7,567 bases of DNA from Verrucomicrobiota bacterium (GCA_027618625.1 JAQCER010000134.1:1-7567), one strand, 5' to 3'. Counted from the stretch's first letter, positions 1 to 7,285 are shown. The notes: generated by a model not told the origin, from the letters alone. Translations and numbers: made by a program.

Positions 1-1
1 G

Positions 2-667
2 TATCTGAACGAACGCATCGAAGCACTCGACACCGAGACTTCGGAACTTTCCGCAAAACTCGAAGAAGCGAATGCTGGCCTGGTGAAATTGGATCAAACG
101 CCGGTGAGCGCTCCCACCCGAAATTCGGGCGCTTGCGATGCCATCCTTGCGATCGGCAGCAACGACGCCGCCGCCATCTCCGAGCTCAATGCTGCTCTCA
201 GAGCCGAAGAGCAGTGGCGTGATGCGTTGAAAGAGGCCATGCTGGACGCGCAGAAAACTCTAAAGAAGGCGAATACCGCAGGCATGTCGCGCATTGCCGA
301 TGAGAAAGCTGCTCCACTCATCGAAGCCGCGCCAAAAAATGCTGACGGCATCCCCGTCATCGTCGCCCGAATTGACGACGGCGAAGGCACACTGCTGCAG
401 GAACTTTTCAACAGTTTGAAGAAGCACAAGTTCGCTGGTGCGGCAGTGCTAGTGGTGCCCGATGAAAACGGCACCGTACACCTGGGCACCTTCGTCGACT
501 CCGCCCACACTGAAACCATCCAGGCCGGAAAGCTCATCCAGCAACTTGGCCCACTCATCGGCGGCAAAGGCGGCGGCAAACCGGAGATGGCCCGCGGTGC
601 AGGAAACAACCCAGGAGGCATCCCTGCGCTTCTTGAGGAAGCACGGAAGCTGCTCGGCTGTGGGTAA
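2..667 (+). CDS. alaS: Alanyl-tRNA synthetase, C-terminal part (5' end outside window)
   Basis: The reading frame is open from base 2 to a TAA at 665-667, giving the last 221 residues of a protein that begins left of the window. The visible piece starts with a charged, helix-prone stretch (about residues 1-35, coiled-coil-like), then a second helical stretch, then a compact alpha/beta domain from about residue 117. It ends in the glycine-rich signature GGKGGGKPEMARGAG at visible residues 187-201 (bases 560-604). That signature is the DHHA1/C-Ala motif found at the end of bacterial alanyl-tRNA synthetases, whose E. coli counterpart reads GKGGGRPDMAQ. In the family, AlaRS charges tRNA-Ala with alanine in the cytoplasm, and C-Ala binds tRNA and couples the aminoacylation and editing sites. 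The catalytic and editing domains are not visible. The GTG at 83 is internal and is not the start. This is the only gene here without any visible lesion. DHH/DHHA1 phosphoesterases also carry a DHHA1 domain, but the KPEMA motif and helical lead-in favour AlaRS. Confidence 0.92.
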   Translation, partial: YLNERIEALDTETSELSAKLEEANAGLVKLDQTPVSAPTRNSGACDAILAIGSNDAAAISELNAALRAEEQWRDALKEAMLDAQKTLKKANTAGMSRIADEKAAPLIEAAPKNADGIPVIVARIDDGEGTLLQELFNSLKKHKFAGAAVLVVPDENGTVHLGTFVDSAHTETIQAGKLIQQLGPLIGGKGGGKPEMARGAGNNPGGIPALLEEARKLLGCG

Positions 668-834
668 CAAAGTAGAAGAAAGTAAAGTATCGTCAACTTC
701 CGCGTTTCGGCTAGCATGACGCCGGAATATCAAAGCAAGATGCTTGGCAACTGCGACCGTTCCAAGTAGAAGTCAGCGCCATCAAGACACCCTTCTCCAT
801 ATCCTCCCGACTGGCGGCAGCCGGTTCGGGCATC
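668..834. other. alaS to ceramidase-like intergenic gap
   Basis: This 167-base gap follows the alaS stop. I see no tRNA, no convincing terminator with a T-tract and no clear -35/-10 pair. A short CGGC/GCCG hairpin with a 9-base loop can be drawn at about 708-724, but it is weak. In the frame of the next gene the sequence is open from 715. From 781 it reads like the N-terminus of a signal peptide, so the last third of the gap is probably coding or formerly coding (see the entry at 765-783). Confidence 0.5.
765..783 (+). promoter_or_regulatory. Probable original ribosome site and start of the ceramidase-like gene (ATC in place of ATG)
   Basis: A purine-rich AGTAGAAG at 765-772 lies 8 bases before an ATC codon at 781. 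Read from that codon, the 32 residues before the QG at the mature end form a full signal peptide. There is an n-region with Lys2 and Arg10, a hydrophobic core (IVLLFLLAVA) and an Ala-x-Ala end (AHA). The first clear canonical start in the frame, GTG at 835, would cut this peptide in half and leave no positive n-region. No ATG, GTG or TTG lies in frame between the stop at 712 and 835. The simplest reading is that ATG at 781 became ATC by mutation or sequence error. True ATC initiation is rare but possible. Confidence 0.45.
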
Positions 835-2061
835 GTGTTGCTGTTCCTTCTCGCTGTCGCTCAAGCCCATGCTCAAGGCCTTCGCGGGGGTGCGGCAAAA
901 CGGATCGTCACTCCCGATCCGTTGCTGCCGGTGTCCGGCGGAATCGGCCCGGGACAACCGTCCACGGAAAAACGGGGTGAGCTGTGGACCCGGGTGTTGG
1001 TTCTTGAGCAGGATGGAGTTCGGGTCGCGATCGTCGGTTCGGACTTCCTGGGGTTCCCTGCTGCTCTTGGCAATAAGGTCCGGGCTGCGGTGAAAGGCAT
1101 TCCTCCAGAGAATATTCTGATCAGCGCCACCCATACCCACAGCGGACCGGATTGCTATGGGTTTCCCGATGCCAATGGTGAAGTCGGTGGCGACCTCGCG
1201 TATCTCACATCTGTCTGCGAAAAAATGGCGGACGCGATCAACGAAGCGAGTGCAGCATTGAAACCAGTGAGGCTGCGCATTGGAACTGACGAGGCGATCG
1301 GCAAAATCGCTTACAACTACTACGCCCCAGAACTCTACGACCCGCGCTGTAGCGTCATTCAGTTACTGGACGAAGGAGACAGGGCGATCGGCACGTTAGT
1401 CAATTACGCGATCCATCCAGAAGTGCTCGGATCGGGACAAGGGATCACCAGCGCTGATGTAATCGGGCCGCTTTACGATCGCGTCGAACAAAAAGCGGGC
1501 GGCACCGCGGTGTTCGTCAACAGCGCGCTCGGAGGAATGGTGACTGCTGACTGCCGAGGCCCCGATGGGCAAGACATCCAGACTTGGGAAGAATGTCAGA
1601 GAATTGGTAATCTCCTTGCGGATGAAGCGTTACGCATCATTGCCGCTGCGCCCGTTCAAGATTCGCCAGCCCTCCGCTGCCACGCTAAGCAAGTCTCCTT
1701 CCCCGTAGAATCAGCGATGATGCGCATGATCATCGAACGCTCGCCTCTAGGATACGAACTCGCCGCTGACGGCACGATTTCCACTCAACTGAATTTGATC
1801 GAACTGGGCAATTCACGTATTGCCACCATCCCTGGTGAAGCCTTGCCAAACATCGGCTACTACTTGAAGCGCCAGATGGGAGCTGAGCACAACCTGCTGT
1901 TCGGCCTCACTAACGACGCTTTCGGCTACATCCTGTCAGAAGTCGACTGGGATAGCTTCAAACGTTACCGCTACATCACCCGCACGTCGCTGGGTGAGCG
2001 CACCGGAACGATCCTCATCGAATCCGTAAGGGATCTCGTAAAGTCAGCGAGCGGACGCTGA
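835..2061 (+). CDS. Neutral/alkaline non-lysosomal ceramidase-like secreted metallohydrolase
   Basis: From GTG 835 this gives 408 residues; a likely true start at 781 would give 426. The sequence fits the N-terminal domain of neutral/alkaline ceramidases, zinc enzymes that hydrolyse the amide bond of ceramide outside the cell. Candidate zinc ligands are present in the expected order: the ATHTHSGP motif (His100/His102), NYAIHPEVL (His194), PGEALP (Glu335) and NDAFGYI (Tyr365). Classical enzymes have a Gly-Asp-x-Ser nucleophile motif; the matching region here reads NSALGGMVTAD (residues 229-239) without that serine. The C-terminal Ig-like domain of full-length ceramidases (usually well over 600 residues) is also absent. 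Many environmental bacteria carry such single-domain relatives of unknown substrate, so the fold is confident and the ceramide substrate is not. A hydrophobic N-terminus ending AHAQG suggests export. The gene stands alone: a 167-base gap precedes it and two hairpins follow. Confidence 0.82.
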   Translation: MLLFLLAVAQAHAQGLRGGAAKRIVTPDPLLPVSGGIGPGQPSTEKRGELWTRVLVLEQDGVRVAIVGSDFLGFPAALGNKVRAAVKGIPPENILISATHTHSGPDCYGFPDANGEVGGDLAYLTSVCEKMADAINEASAALKPVRLRIGTDEAIGKIAYNYYAPELYDPRCSVIQLLDEGDRAIGTLVNYAIHPEVLGSGQGITSADVIGPLYDRVEQKAGGTAVFVNSALGGMVTADCRGPDGQDIQTWEECQRIGNLLADEALRIIAAAPVQDSPALRCHAKQVSFPVESAMMRMIIERSPLGYELAADGTISTQLNLIELGNSRIATIPGEALPNIGYYLKRQMGAEHNLLFGLTNDAFGYILSEVDWDSFKRYRYITRTSLGERTGTILIESVRDLVKSASGR

Positions 2062-2080
2062 CATCCATCAATCACTTCAA

Positions 2081-2116
2081 GGCCCGTTCCGGGGCCGTAC
2101 GCCCGCCTCTCGGGCG
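2081..2116. terminator. Two adjacent GC-rich hairpins after the ceramidase-like gene
   Basis: The first stem pairs GGCCC at 2081-2085 with GGGCC at 2092-2096 around a 6-base loop. The second pairs CGCCCG at 2100-2105 with CGGGCG at 2111-2116 around the loop CCTCT. They start 19 bases after the TGA at 2059-2061, a good position for a transcript end. No T-tract follows, so they may protect the 3' end, act with a termination factor, or be a small REP-like repeat. The stems are directly visible; the function is inferred. Confidence 0.4.
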
Positions 2117-2255
2117 CACACTTACCAGTCGTTGCATCTCCATGCTCCGCTTAAAGATCTTAAAGATCGGAAAGGTCCCTGCCCACCCCCAGTTTCTGAT
2201 GACCATCCGCGGCCGCGGCGTCAGTTACCGGTTCGCCAATCTGGAAGCGAATTAG
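2115..2255 (+). pseudogene. Remnant of an OmpR/PhoB-type response regulator DNA-binding domain (C-terminal end only)
   Basis: In the frame of the ATG at 2142, ending at TAG 2253-2255, the translation resembles the last helix and beta-hairpin of an OmpR/PhoB winged-helix domain. It shows CISMLRLKI, then PAHPQFLMTIRG, then SYRF, against the family pattern hIsrLR.Ki..dPanPrfllTvRGvGYRF. Two exact in-frame tandem duplications distort it. TTAAAGATC is doubled at 2151-2168 (LKI repeated) and CGCGGC is doubled at 2208-2219 (RG repeated). Removing one copy of each gives the canonical spacing LRLKIGKVPAHPQF and IRGVSYRF. No receiver domain or upstream half of the domain exists, since the ceramidase-like gene ends at 2061. 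The fragment cannot be a working regulator and is best seen as a leftover of an earlier gene. The upstream limit is approximate. Confidence 0.6.
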
Positions 2256-2350
2256 CATTAGCGCAGATGGAGTTGACTTACACCAACGGGATTGCGGCGC
2301 CGCGAATCTTCCTGCTTGTATCCCGTCTTCACCACGATAGATCCTAGGCC
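2256..2350. other. Leader region of the esterase gene
   Basis: These 95 bases lie between the response-regulator scrap and the esterase ATG. A TTGACT at 2273-2278 resembles a -35 box, but I find no good -10 box at the right distance. The ribosome site before ATG 2351 is weak (GATAGATCCTAGG, no strong GGAGG). Nothing else recognisable is present. Confidence 0.3.
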
Positions 2351-3397
2351 ATGTTGAAAACCATCTCCGTTATTGTATTAGCACTCGCCTGCCTGATCAT
2401 CCAGTCATCGCATGCCGATGAAGCCTATACCGAAAAGCCAGGTACCGAAGGCGATGGCAATCACGTTGTTGGCCCGGATTACAAGATTGATCCCGATCTC
2501 ACGGATTTAGGGAACCCGAAAGGGAAGCAGTTCGAATTCGCGATGCCATTGGCCAATAGCAAGATCTTCCGAGGGGACGATGCCACTCTGGATCGCGGGA
2601 ATAAACCGGTGCGGACGGAAAGGAAAATCTCCGTCTACGTTCCTGCCGCATACAAAGATGGCACGAAAGCATCGATCCTTGTGACTCATGATGGCCCCAG
2701 CAATCTCGATCTGGTTCGCAACGCTCTTGACAACCTGACCATTTCCAAAAACCCGGCCCGGCAACTGCCAGCGTTCATCGCCATCGGCGTCGAGAATGGT
2801 GGCCGTGACGGCAAGGACAGCGAGCGCGGCCTCGAATACGACACCATGTCCGATCGCTTTGCACGTTTCATCAATGAAGAATTACTGCCAGCGGTGCTGA
2901 GCAATGCAGACATCAAGGCAGCCTATCCTGACATTGCGATTACCGAGAACCCCTAGGGCCGCGCAACCATGGGTTGCAGCTCTGGCGGTGCTGCAGCCCT
3001 CAACATGGGATGGTTCCGCCCTGATCTATTCCGCAGGCTGATCACTTACTCCGGAACATTCGTCGATCAACAGGACGATGATGCTGCAGAGGAAGCGCAA
3101 TATCCACTTGGCGCTTGGGAGTATCACTCCAGCATGAAACTGATCGAACATTCCGAGAAGAAACCGCTGCGAATCTTTACCCACGTATCCGAGCAAGACA
3201 ACGGCGCCAATTCTCCTGAGGCGTCCTACCACAACTGGGTGATGGCCAACCAGCGCACCGCCGATGCGCTCAAAGCCAGGGGCTACAACTACCGCTTCGT
3301 TTTCAGCAAAGCCTCAAAGCACTGCGACCGACGCGTATTAGAACACACTCTGGCCGACACACTGGTGTGGACGTGGCGGGGCTACCACAGCGAGTAA
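2351..3397 (+). pseudogene. Secreted alpha/beta-hydrolase esterase (esterase D / enterochelin-esterase-like), interrupted by an in-frame TAG
   Basis: One frame runs from ATG 2351 to TAA 3395-3397 (348 codon positions) with a single amber stop at 2954-2956 (position 202). The N-terminus (about 22 residues, ending SSHA) is a typical signal peptide. The front half holds the putative-esterase core strands (ISVYVPAAY at 93-101, ASILVTHDG at 107-115, FIAIGVENGG at 142-151). Directly after the stop comes GRATMGCSSGG, whose G-C-S-S-G is the nucleophile elbow (Ser210). Candidate triad partners are Asp283 in EQDNG and His324 in SKHCD. The family hydrolyses ester bonds, for example siderophore or acyl/feruloyl-sugar esters; the substrate here is unknown. 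The frame and fold continue seamlessly across the stop, so a single-base change (for example GAG or CAG to TAG) or a sequence error explains the break. Pieces 2351-2956 (201 aa) and 2969-3397 (142 aa) would each lack part of the catalytic core. The symporter follows on the same strand. Confidence 0.85.
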
Positions 3398-3456
3398 GCA
3401 AAAAAAGCGAGGCGCCAACCGGCTTCCACTGTAGAAAAAGATCCCTGAGGTTTTCG

Positions 3457-4842
3457 TTGCGGGATTTCACCTCCTGTGTGGTAGGTGTGGTCGCGTCGCC
3501 TGTCACGCCACCCTGTTGGCTCACAGCTTTTCGGAATCTTACCTTGAACACCTTCCAATACTTCTTGTTTAGCTGCGGCCAGATCGGCATGATGACGCTG
3601 AATCGCTTCTTCCTTCAATGGATCGTCGTTTATGCCGCCCTGCAGGAAGATGGCCACGCACTGTTTCCGGCGACGACCGTAGGCGCGTTGCTTCTCGGGT
3701 TCCGCATCTTCGATGGCATCACCGATCCCATGGCAGGCCGATTGAGCGACGTGTGGATTCGCAAGGGCCAGGAACGGCGCACACTTCTCTGGTTTTCATT
3801 CCTTGTGCCGTCCATCGGGCTGATCCTCACATTCCTGCCAAATCATGGGATGGAGCCCGCCTTGCGCTGGTCGCTGACAAGTAGCGGAATGTTTTTGTTT
3901 TTTGTCGGCTACACTTTTTTTGCCATCCCTTTCTGGAGCTTAATTGGCGACTACGCACCCGGCAATGAGCCCCGCCGTCGCGTGCTTTCGAATCTACTGG
4001 GCTCTGGATTGTTGGTTGCCACCGCCATCGGATTTGTAGTGAGCCCGATCCTGATAGACAAGTTAGGCTACACGATGGCAGCGATCATCCTGAGTGCAAT
4101 TGCCGCCGTGATGATGGCGCTCCCTTACTTTGCAGCTCCGGCAGACCGATTCCGCCCATCCAAGGATCACGCGGACTCCCCCACTGCGGCTGGCGAGTCA
4201 GAGGCAGCGCTTACAGTGAAAGATTCGCTTCTTATCGCATTCAAGCACCGCCGCTTCCTTGGCCTCATGGCATTGTATAGCGGCTCACAGATGTCATTCA
4301 CGATCATGACCACAGCTGCGCCTTTCATTGCCATCCACCTGTTGAAGGGATCGGAAGGAGATGTGGCCAAACTGCTCGGCCCGCTGTTGCTGGTTGCCTT
4401 TCCCTGCTTCCTTCTGGTTCCCCGCTTCTCCGCCAAGGTCGGATGGGAACGCGGAATGGTTGTCGGATCGATCGCACTGGCAGTCGTCTACTCATCCACG
4501 GCTGCGCTGGGCGTCGACTTGATCGCCTCGCCCATGGTCACCGCCGGACTGCTCTTCTCTCTCGGCGGCCCCATGGTGGCATTACTGTTAGGGCTCGAAC
4601 CAGAGGGCGTCGCCGCCTGCGCGACGGAACGCGGCGGAGAACACATCATCGGCATCTACATGGGCATCTTTAACTTCGTTGTGAAGATTCTCAATGGGAT
4701 CGCGATTTTCATCGCCGCTGCCCTGGTTGGATATAGCGAGACCATCGGCGTGATCGCCATTCGTGCGATGTCACTTGTAGCTGGCGGGTGTCTGATTCTG
4801 GGAGTTGTAGGCTACTATTGCATCAGGCCGCGCGAATCCTGA
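3457..4842 (+). CDS. MFS transporter of the GPH (glycoside-pentoside-hexuronide:cation symporter) type
   Basis: The protein is about 461 residues with roughly 11-12 hydrophobic membrane segments, as expected for an inner-membrane symporter. Residues 83-98 read RIFDGITDPMAGRLSD, the loop 2-3 signature of GPH carriers (R..D...DP..G..SD). Residues 116-127 and the later hydrophobic segments fit alternating helices, and a charged central loop lies near APADRFRPSKDHADS. Known members import sugars or glycosides with Na+ or H+; the substrate here cannot be told from sequence. The start is uncertain. The frame is open upstream to GTG 3367 inside the esterase gene, and there is no ATG before the first helix. 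I chose TTG 3457 because TGAGG at 3446-3450 sits 6 bases before it; GTG 3487 and TTG 3544 are alternatives. It follows the esterase by 59 bases on the same strand, so co-transcription is plausible. Confidence 0.85.
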   Translation: MRDFTSCVVGVVASPVTPPCWLTAFRNLTLNTFQYFLFSCGQIGMMTLNRFFLQWIVVYAALQEDGHALFPATTVGALLLGFRIFDGITDPMAGRLSDVWIRKGQERRTLLWFSFLVPSIGLILTFLPNHGMEPALRWSLTSSGMFLFFVGYTFFAIPFWSLIGDYAPGNEPRRRVLSNLLGSGLLVATAIGFVVSPILIDKLGYTMAAIILSAIAAVMMALPYFAAPADRFRPSKDHADSPTAAGESEAALTVKDSLLIAFKHRRFLGLMALYSGSQMSFTIMTTAAPFIAIHLLKGSEGDVAKLLGPLLLVAFPCFLLVPRFSAKVGWERGMVVGSIALAVVYSSTAALGVDLIASPMVTAGLLFSLGGPMVALLLGLEPEGVAACATERGGEHIIGIYMGIFNFVVKILNGIAIFIAAALVGYSETIGVIAIRAMSLVAGGCLILGVVGYYCIRPRES

Positions 4843-4886
4843 AGTTCTGAAGTGGAAGGGACGGCCATTGCGAGGTGCACATTTAC

Positions 4887-4909
4887 AAAGTGCTTCCGGA
4901 ACACTCTTT
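4887..4909. terminator. Weak hairpin between convergent genes
   Basis: AAAGTGCTT and AACACTCTTT can pair around the loop CCGG, with a bulged C on one side and a bulged TC on the other. The hairpin lies in the 75-base gap between the convergent symporter (ends 4842) and surface-protein gene (ends 4918). A run of T follows on the plus strand and, read from the other side, on the minus strand. It could be a bidirectional terminator, but the stem is short and broken. Confidence 0.3.
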
Positions 4910-5694
4910 ACAGATCACTACTCGCGCTTGGCGCGCACGTAGAGAACAGTGGGCGAGTCGGCTGCGAGATCGATCTCGTAAGTGGTCGTCGTTCCTCCAC
5001 TTGGATGACCGTCTACCACTTCCTCCCATTCATCCAGATCTGCGGCAGTCTCGACGATGAAGGACTCACCAGGCTGTGACGTCCATGTAACAACCAACTT
5101 GCTACCGACGATCTCCACATCGGTGATGGCGAACGGGCTCGATCCGCCGCCAAAAGCAGGAAGTAGCTCCCACTCCGCGTCGTTTAAGGCCGGAGCAATA
5201 CCGAGTCCGCGATAGACGAAAAGCGACACCCCAGCGCCACCACCCAGTTCGTAGTAAACGAATTCAAGGTCGTGGACACCGGTAGTGAGATCCACCTCCA
5301 TGAGCGTGTCAGCCCGGCCGCGATCGCCCGCGGTACCAACTTCGTCCCCACCAATGCGCAGCACGAATCCGTCGTCACTGTTACAAATGAACGACACGAG
5401 CCCAGCCTGGGTAATGTTGATCTGCCCAACGGCACGGATCATAAAATTGTCGCGGTCAGCGAATCCGCCGCTACCACCGTTGTCATCATCCCACAGTGGA
5501 AACGGTTTCGATTCTTCAACGAAGATCGGTGGCTCAACGTTGTCATGAAAGTGGATAAACTTGGTTTCCGCCTGAAAACGCTCACCCCCGGAACCAGGGT
5601 CACCGAGAATGTCCTCCGCTTCGAAAATATCCGCAAAAGCCGGATCGCCATCAGTCCAGACATGGTCGGTAACAAAGACTCCACCACCCTGGAC

Positions 5695-6111
5695 GACACT
5701 TGGGATACTTCCGGGGTTATTGGGGTCAAAGCCCGCACTCACTTCCAAGCCATCGCGCGCGCCATCGTCATCCGAGTCACGATTCAGTGGATCTGATCCG
5801 GTGTTCGTTGCACTGACAAACGTTCCAGTGCGCGTCTCGACTCCATCGGAGAGCCCGTCTCTGTCCGAATCTGCATTCAACGCGCTGGTTCCGGTGTCGG
5901 TCTGACTAACATAGAGTCCCGTTCCAGTCTCCGCGCGATCTTTCAGGCCATCGCCGTCAGTGTCGTCGCTGTTCGCGGCAGTACCGACCGTGTGTTCATT
6001 ACCATTGCTCAGTCCATCACCATCGAGATCGCCCGCTGAATCATCCAGATCAGGGTTCAATCCATTAAGGGCTTCATAGACGTCGGACATTCCATCGTTG
6101 TCTTCGTCAGG
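5695..6111 (-). repeat. Thrombospondin type-3 (TSP3) calcium-binding repeats in the surface protein
   Basis: Within about 139 residues there are five D-x-D-x-D-G type loops: DEDNDG, DLDGDG, DTDGDG, DSDRDG and DSDDDG. The middle part has two successive units of about 30 residues that align with each other, ETGTGLYVSQTDTGTSALNA and ETRTGTFVSATNTGSDPLNR, each followed by an acidic loop. In the TSP3 family these aspartates bind calcium and stiffen a linker. Here they separate the two PA14-like domains, consistent with a calcium-stabilised spacer. The repeats have diverged at DNA level, so this is an old protein repeat and not a fresh tandem array. Confidence 0.85.
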
Positions 6112-7002
6112 CGCGTTTGGTCCAAAGTAACAAAAGAATTTACTTGCAATGGGCTCCTCCGGAAAGTTTTCGTCCCCGACTTTTCGCCAAGCGAGCTGGG
6201 CAACGTCATCACCATTGTCCTCCGTCCAAAGCACCTGAACCGCGTACTTTTTTCCCGCCTCCAAAGCGATCGGCTCCGACGGAGTTCCCTCTTCAAATGG
6301 CAGATTGCCGGCCGCTTCCAGATCAGGGATTCGATTGGGATCGTCAAAGGAGCCGAACTGACCGTCCGCACTGATACTGAATTCGCCAGCATCGTCAGCG
6401 CGCAGAAAGAATTCGTACTTCGCCGTTTCGTCGGGAATCAGCCAGGCGCGAAACCGTCCGCCGTACGTATTCTGTGTGCCGTCAGCATACACTTCCCTTG
6501 AGTTGATGGCAGTCGTCACGTAGTCGATATCCGGGCCATCAGGGAAACGGGGAAGATCCTTCAGAATCTGCAGATTTGGATCATTGTGGAAGTTCCGCCA
6601 GATCTCCAACCCAGCAACACCGTTCGTCAGTGCAAAGCCCTTGAATTCGACCGGGGCGGTTCCGACTTTGTTACCAGCAAGGTCTTCAACATTCTTTATC
6701 GTAAGCGTATACGCCGCGTTCTTCTGCTGGACCGTTGTGCCAAGACGCACCGAGAATGGATCGATCACGCCTATCGAATTCAGTGTCGGCCCACCCGCGA
6801 GCTGGTAGTTTTCGATCTTCCCCAGCTGTTCTAATTTCATGGCTTCTGAGAACCTGACATAGACTGCATTGAAGTTAAAGCTCCCCTCAACCATCGCGAT
6901 CGGAATGTCCCCGTCGATCGCCAACTCGGATATGCCGCTGATCGCTTGGGATCCGGCGCTCGTGATCACACATCGATAGCGTGCGCCATCGTCGGCGGCA
7001 GT

Positions 7003-7038
7003 GAGTGCAGGGAGTGACGTAAGTCACTCCCTGCGCTC
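7003..7038. repeat. Near-perfect 16-bp inverted repeat inside the surface-protein gene, holding the frameshift
   Basis: GAGTGCAGGGAGTGAC at 7003-7018 pairs with GTCACTCCCTGCGCTC at 7023-7038 around the loop GTAA. All 16 positions pair, 15 as Watson-Crick and one as T-G; the inner 12 are perfect. It lies within the first Ig-like domain, in coding sequence, so it is not a terminator in the normal sense. The one-base frameshift of the gene maps to AGGG at 7009-7012, inside one arm. Confidence 0.9.
7009..7012 (-). other. Frameshift site in the surface-protein gene
   Basis: On the minus strand the upstream frame reads GVTYVTP up to the CCC at 7012-7010 and then goes out of frame. The downstream frame begins ALTAADDGARYRC at GCA 7008-7006. 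The two join into a normal Ig-like F-strand (D.A.Y.C pattern) if one base of CCCT is removed. The upstream frame carries on into a nonsense tail of basic and cysteine residues (TPCTHCRRRW). Confidence 0.8.
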
Positions 7039-7282
7039 CTGCAACATCACCGAACTCTTCGTCACCAGGAGCGGAACGCTGCCACTGATACGTGATGGCC
7101 GCTGGACTGGACGCAACGACTGCCAGAGTTGCAGATTGTCCTCCTGCAATAATCAGATTTGGAGGAGGGTTCTCAGTAATTCGAAGGTCGCCCGAGGATT
7201 TCACTTCAGCAAGATAGATTACAGAGAAGCCATACGAGTAGGGGCCTCCGGACGGATTTCCGTAGGGCGCCTTCCCTGTGTA

Positions 7283-7285
7283 TTA
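7283..7285 (-). other. In-frame TAA within the surface-protein gene
   Basis: On the minus strand the frame reads GEFSIEAK, then TAA, then YTGKAPYGNPSGGPYSYGF without any frame change. The residues on both sides look like one continuous beta-rich domain that ends at YLAEV. A single base change such as CAA or GAA to TAA would account for it. The next possible start on the 3' side is GTG 7204, which would lose this domain and the signal peptide. Confidence 0.75.

Noticed and set aside
94..717. Long minus-strand open frame (207 codons) opposite alaS
   Set aside because: It lies wholly antisense to a clearly conserved alaS end, and its translation is low-complexity (Ser/Ala/Pro-rich), as expected for a GC-rich shadow frame.
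2132..2347. 71-codon plus-strand open frame in the gap before the esterase
   Set aside because: Its translation resembles nothing I know. The overlapping frame from 2142 matches the winged-helix tail, so this frame is probably chance.
5272..5796. 174-codon plus-strand open frame inside the surface-protein region
   Set aside because: It is antisense to the TSP3 and PA14-like coding sequence, whose motifs are unambiguous, and has no recognisable domain of its own.
5758..6111. CRISPR-like or DNA-level tandem array in the Asp/Gly-rich region
   Set aside because: The repetition is at protein level (TSP3 loops). The DNA units are diverged, are coding and have no constant repeat with spacers.
7003..7038. 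Programmed ribosomal frameshifting driven by the hairpin
   Set aside because: The shift site CCCT lies inside the downstream arm of the stem, not on a slippery sequence 5-9 bases before it, and a second lesion (TAA at 7283) already interrupts the same gene upstream.
2954..7285. Reassignment of TAG or TAA (including pyrrolysine at TAG)
   Set aside because: alaS ends with TAA exactly after its conserved end and the surface-protein gene ends with TAG, so both act as stops here. There is also one TAG case and one TAA case, not a pattern of one codon.
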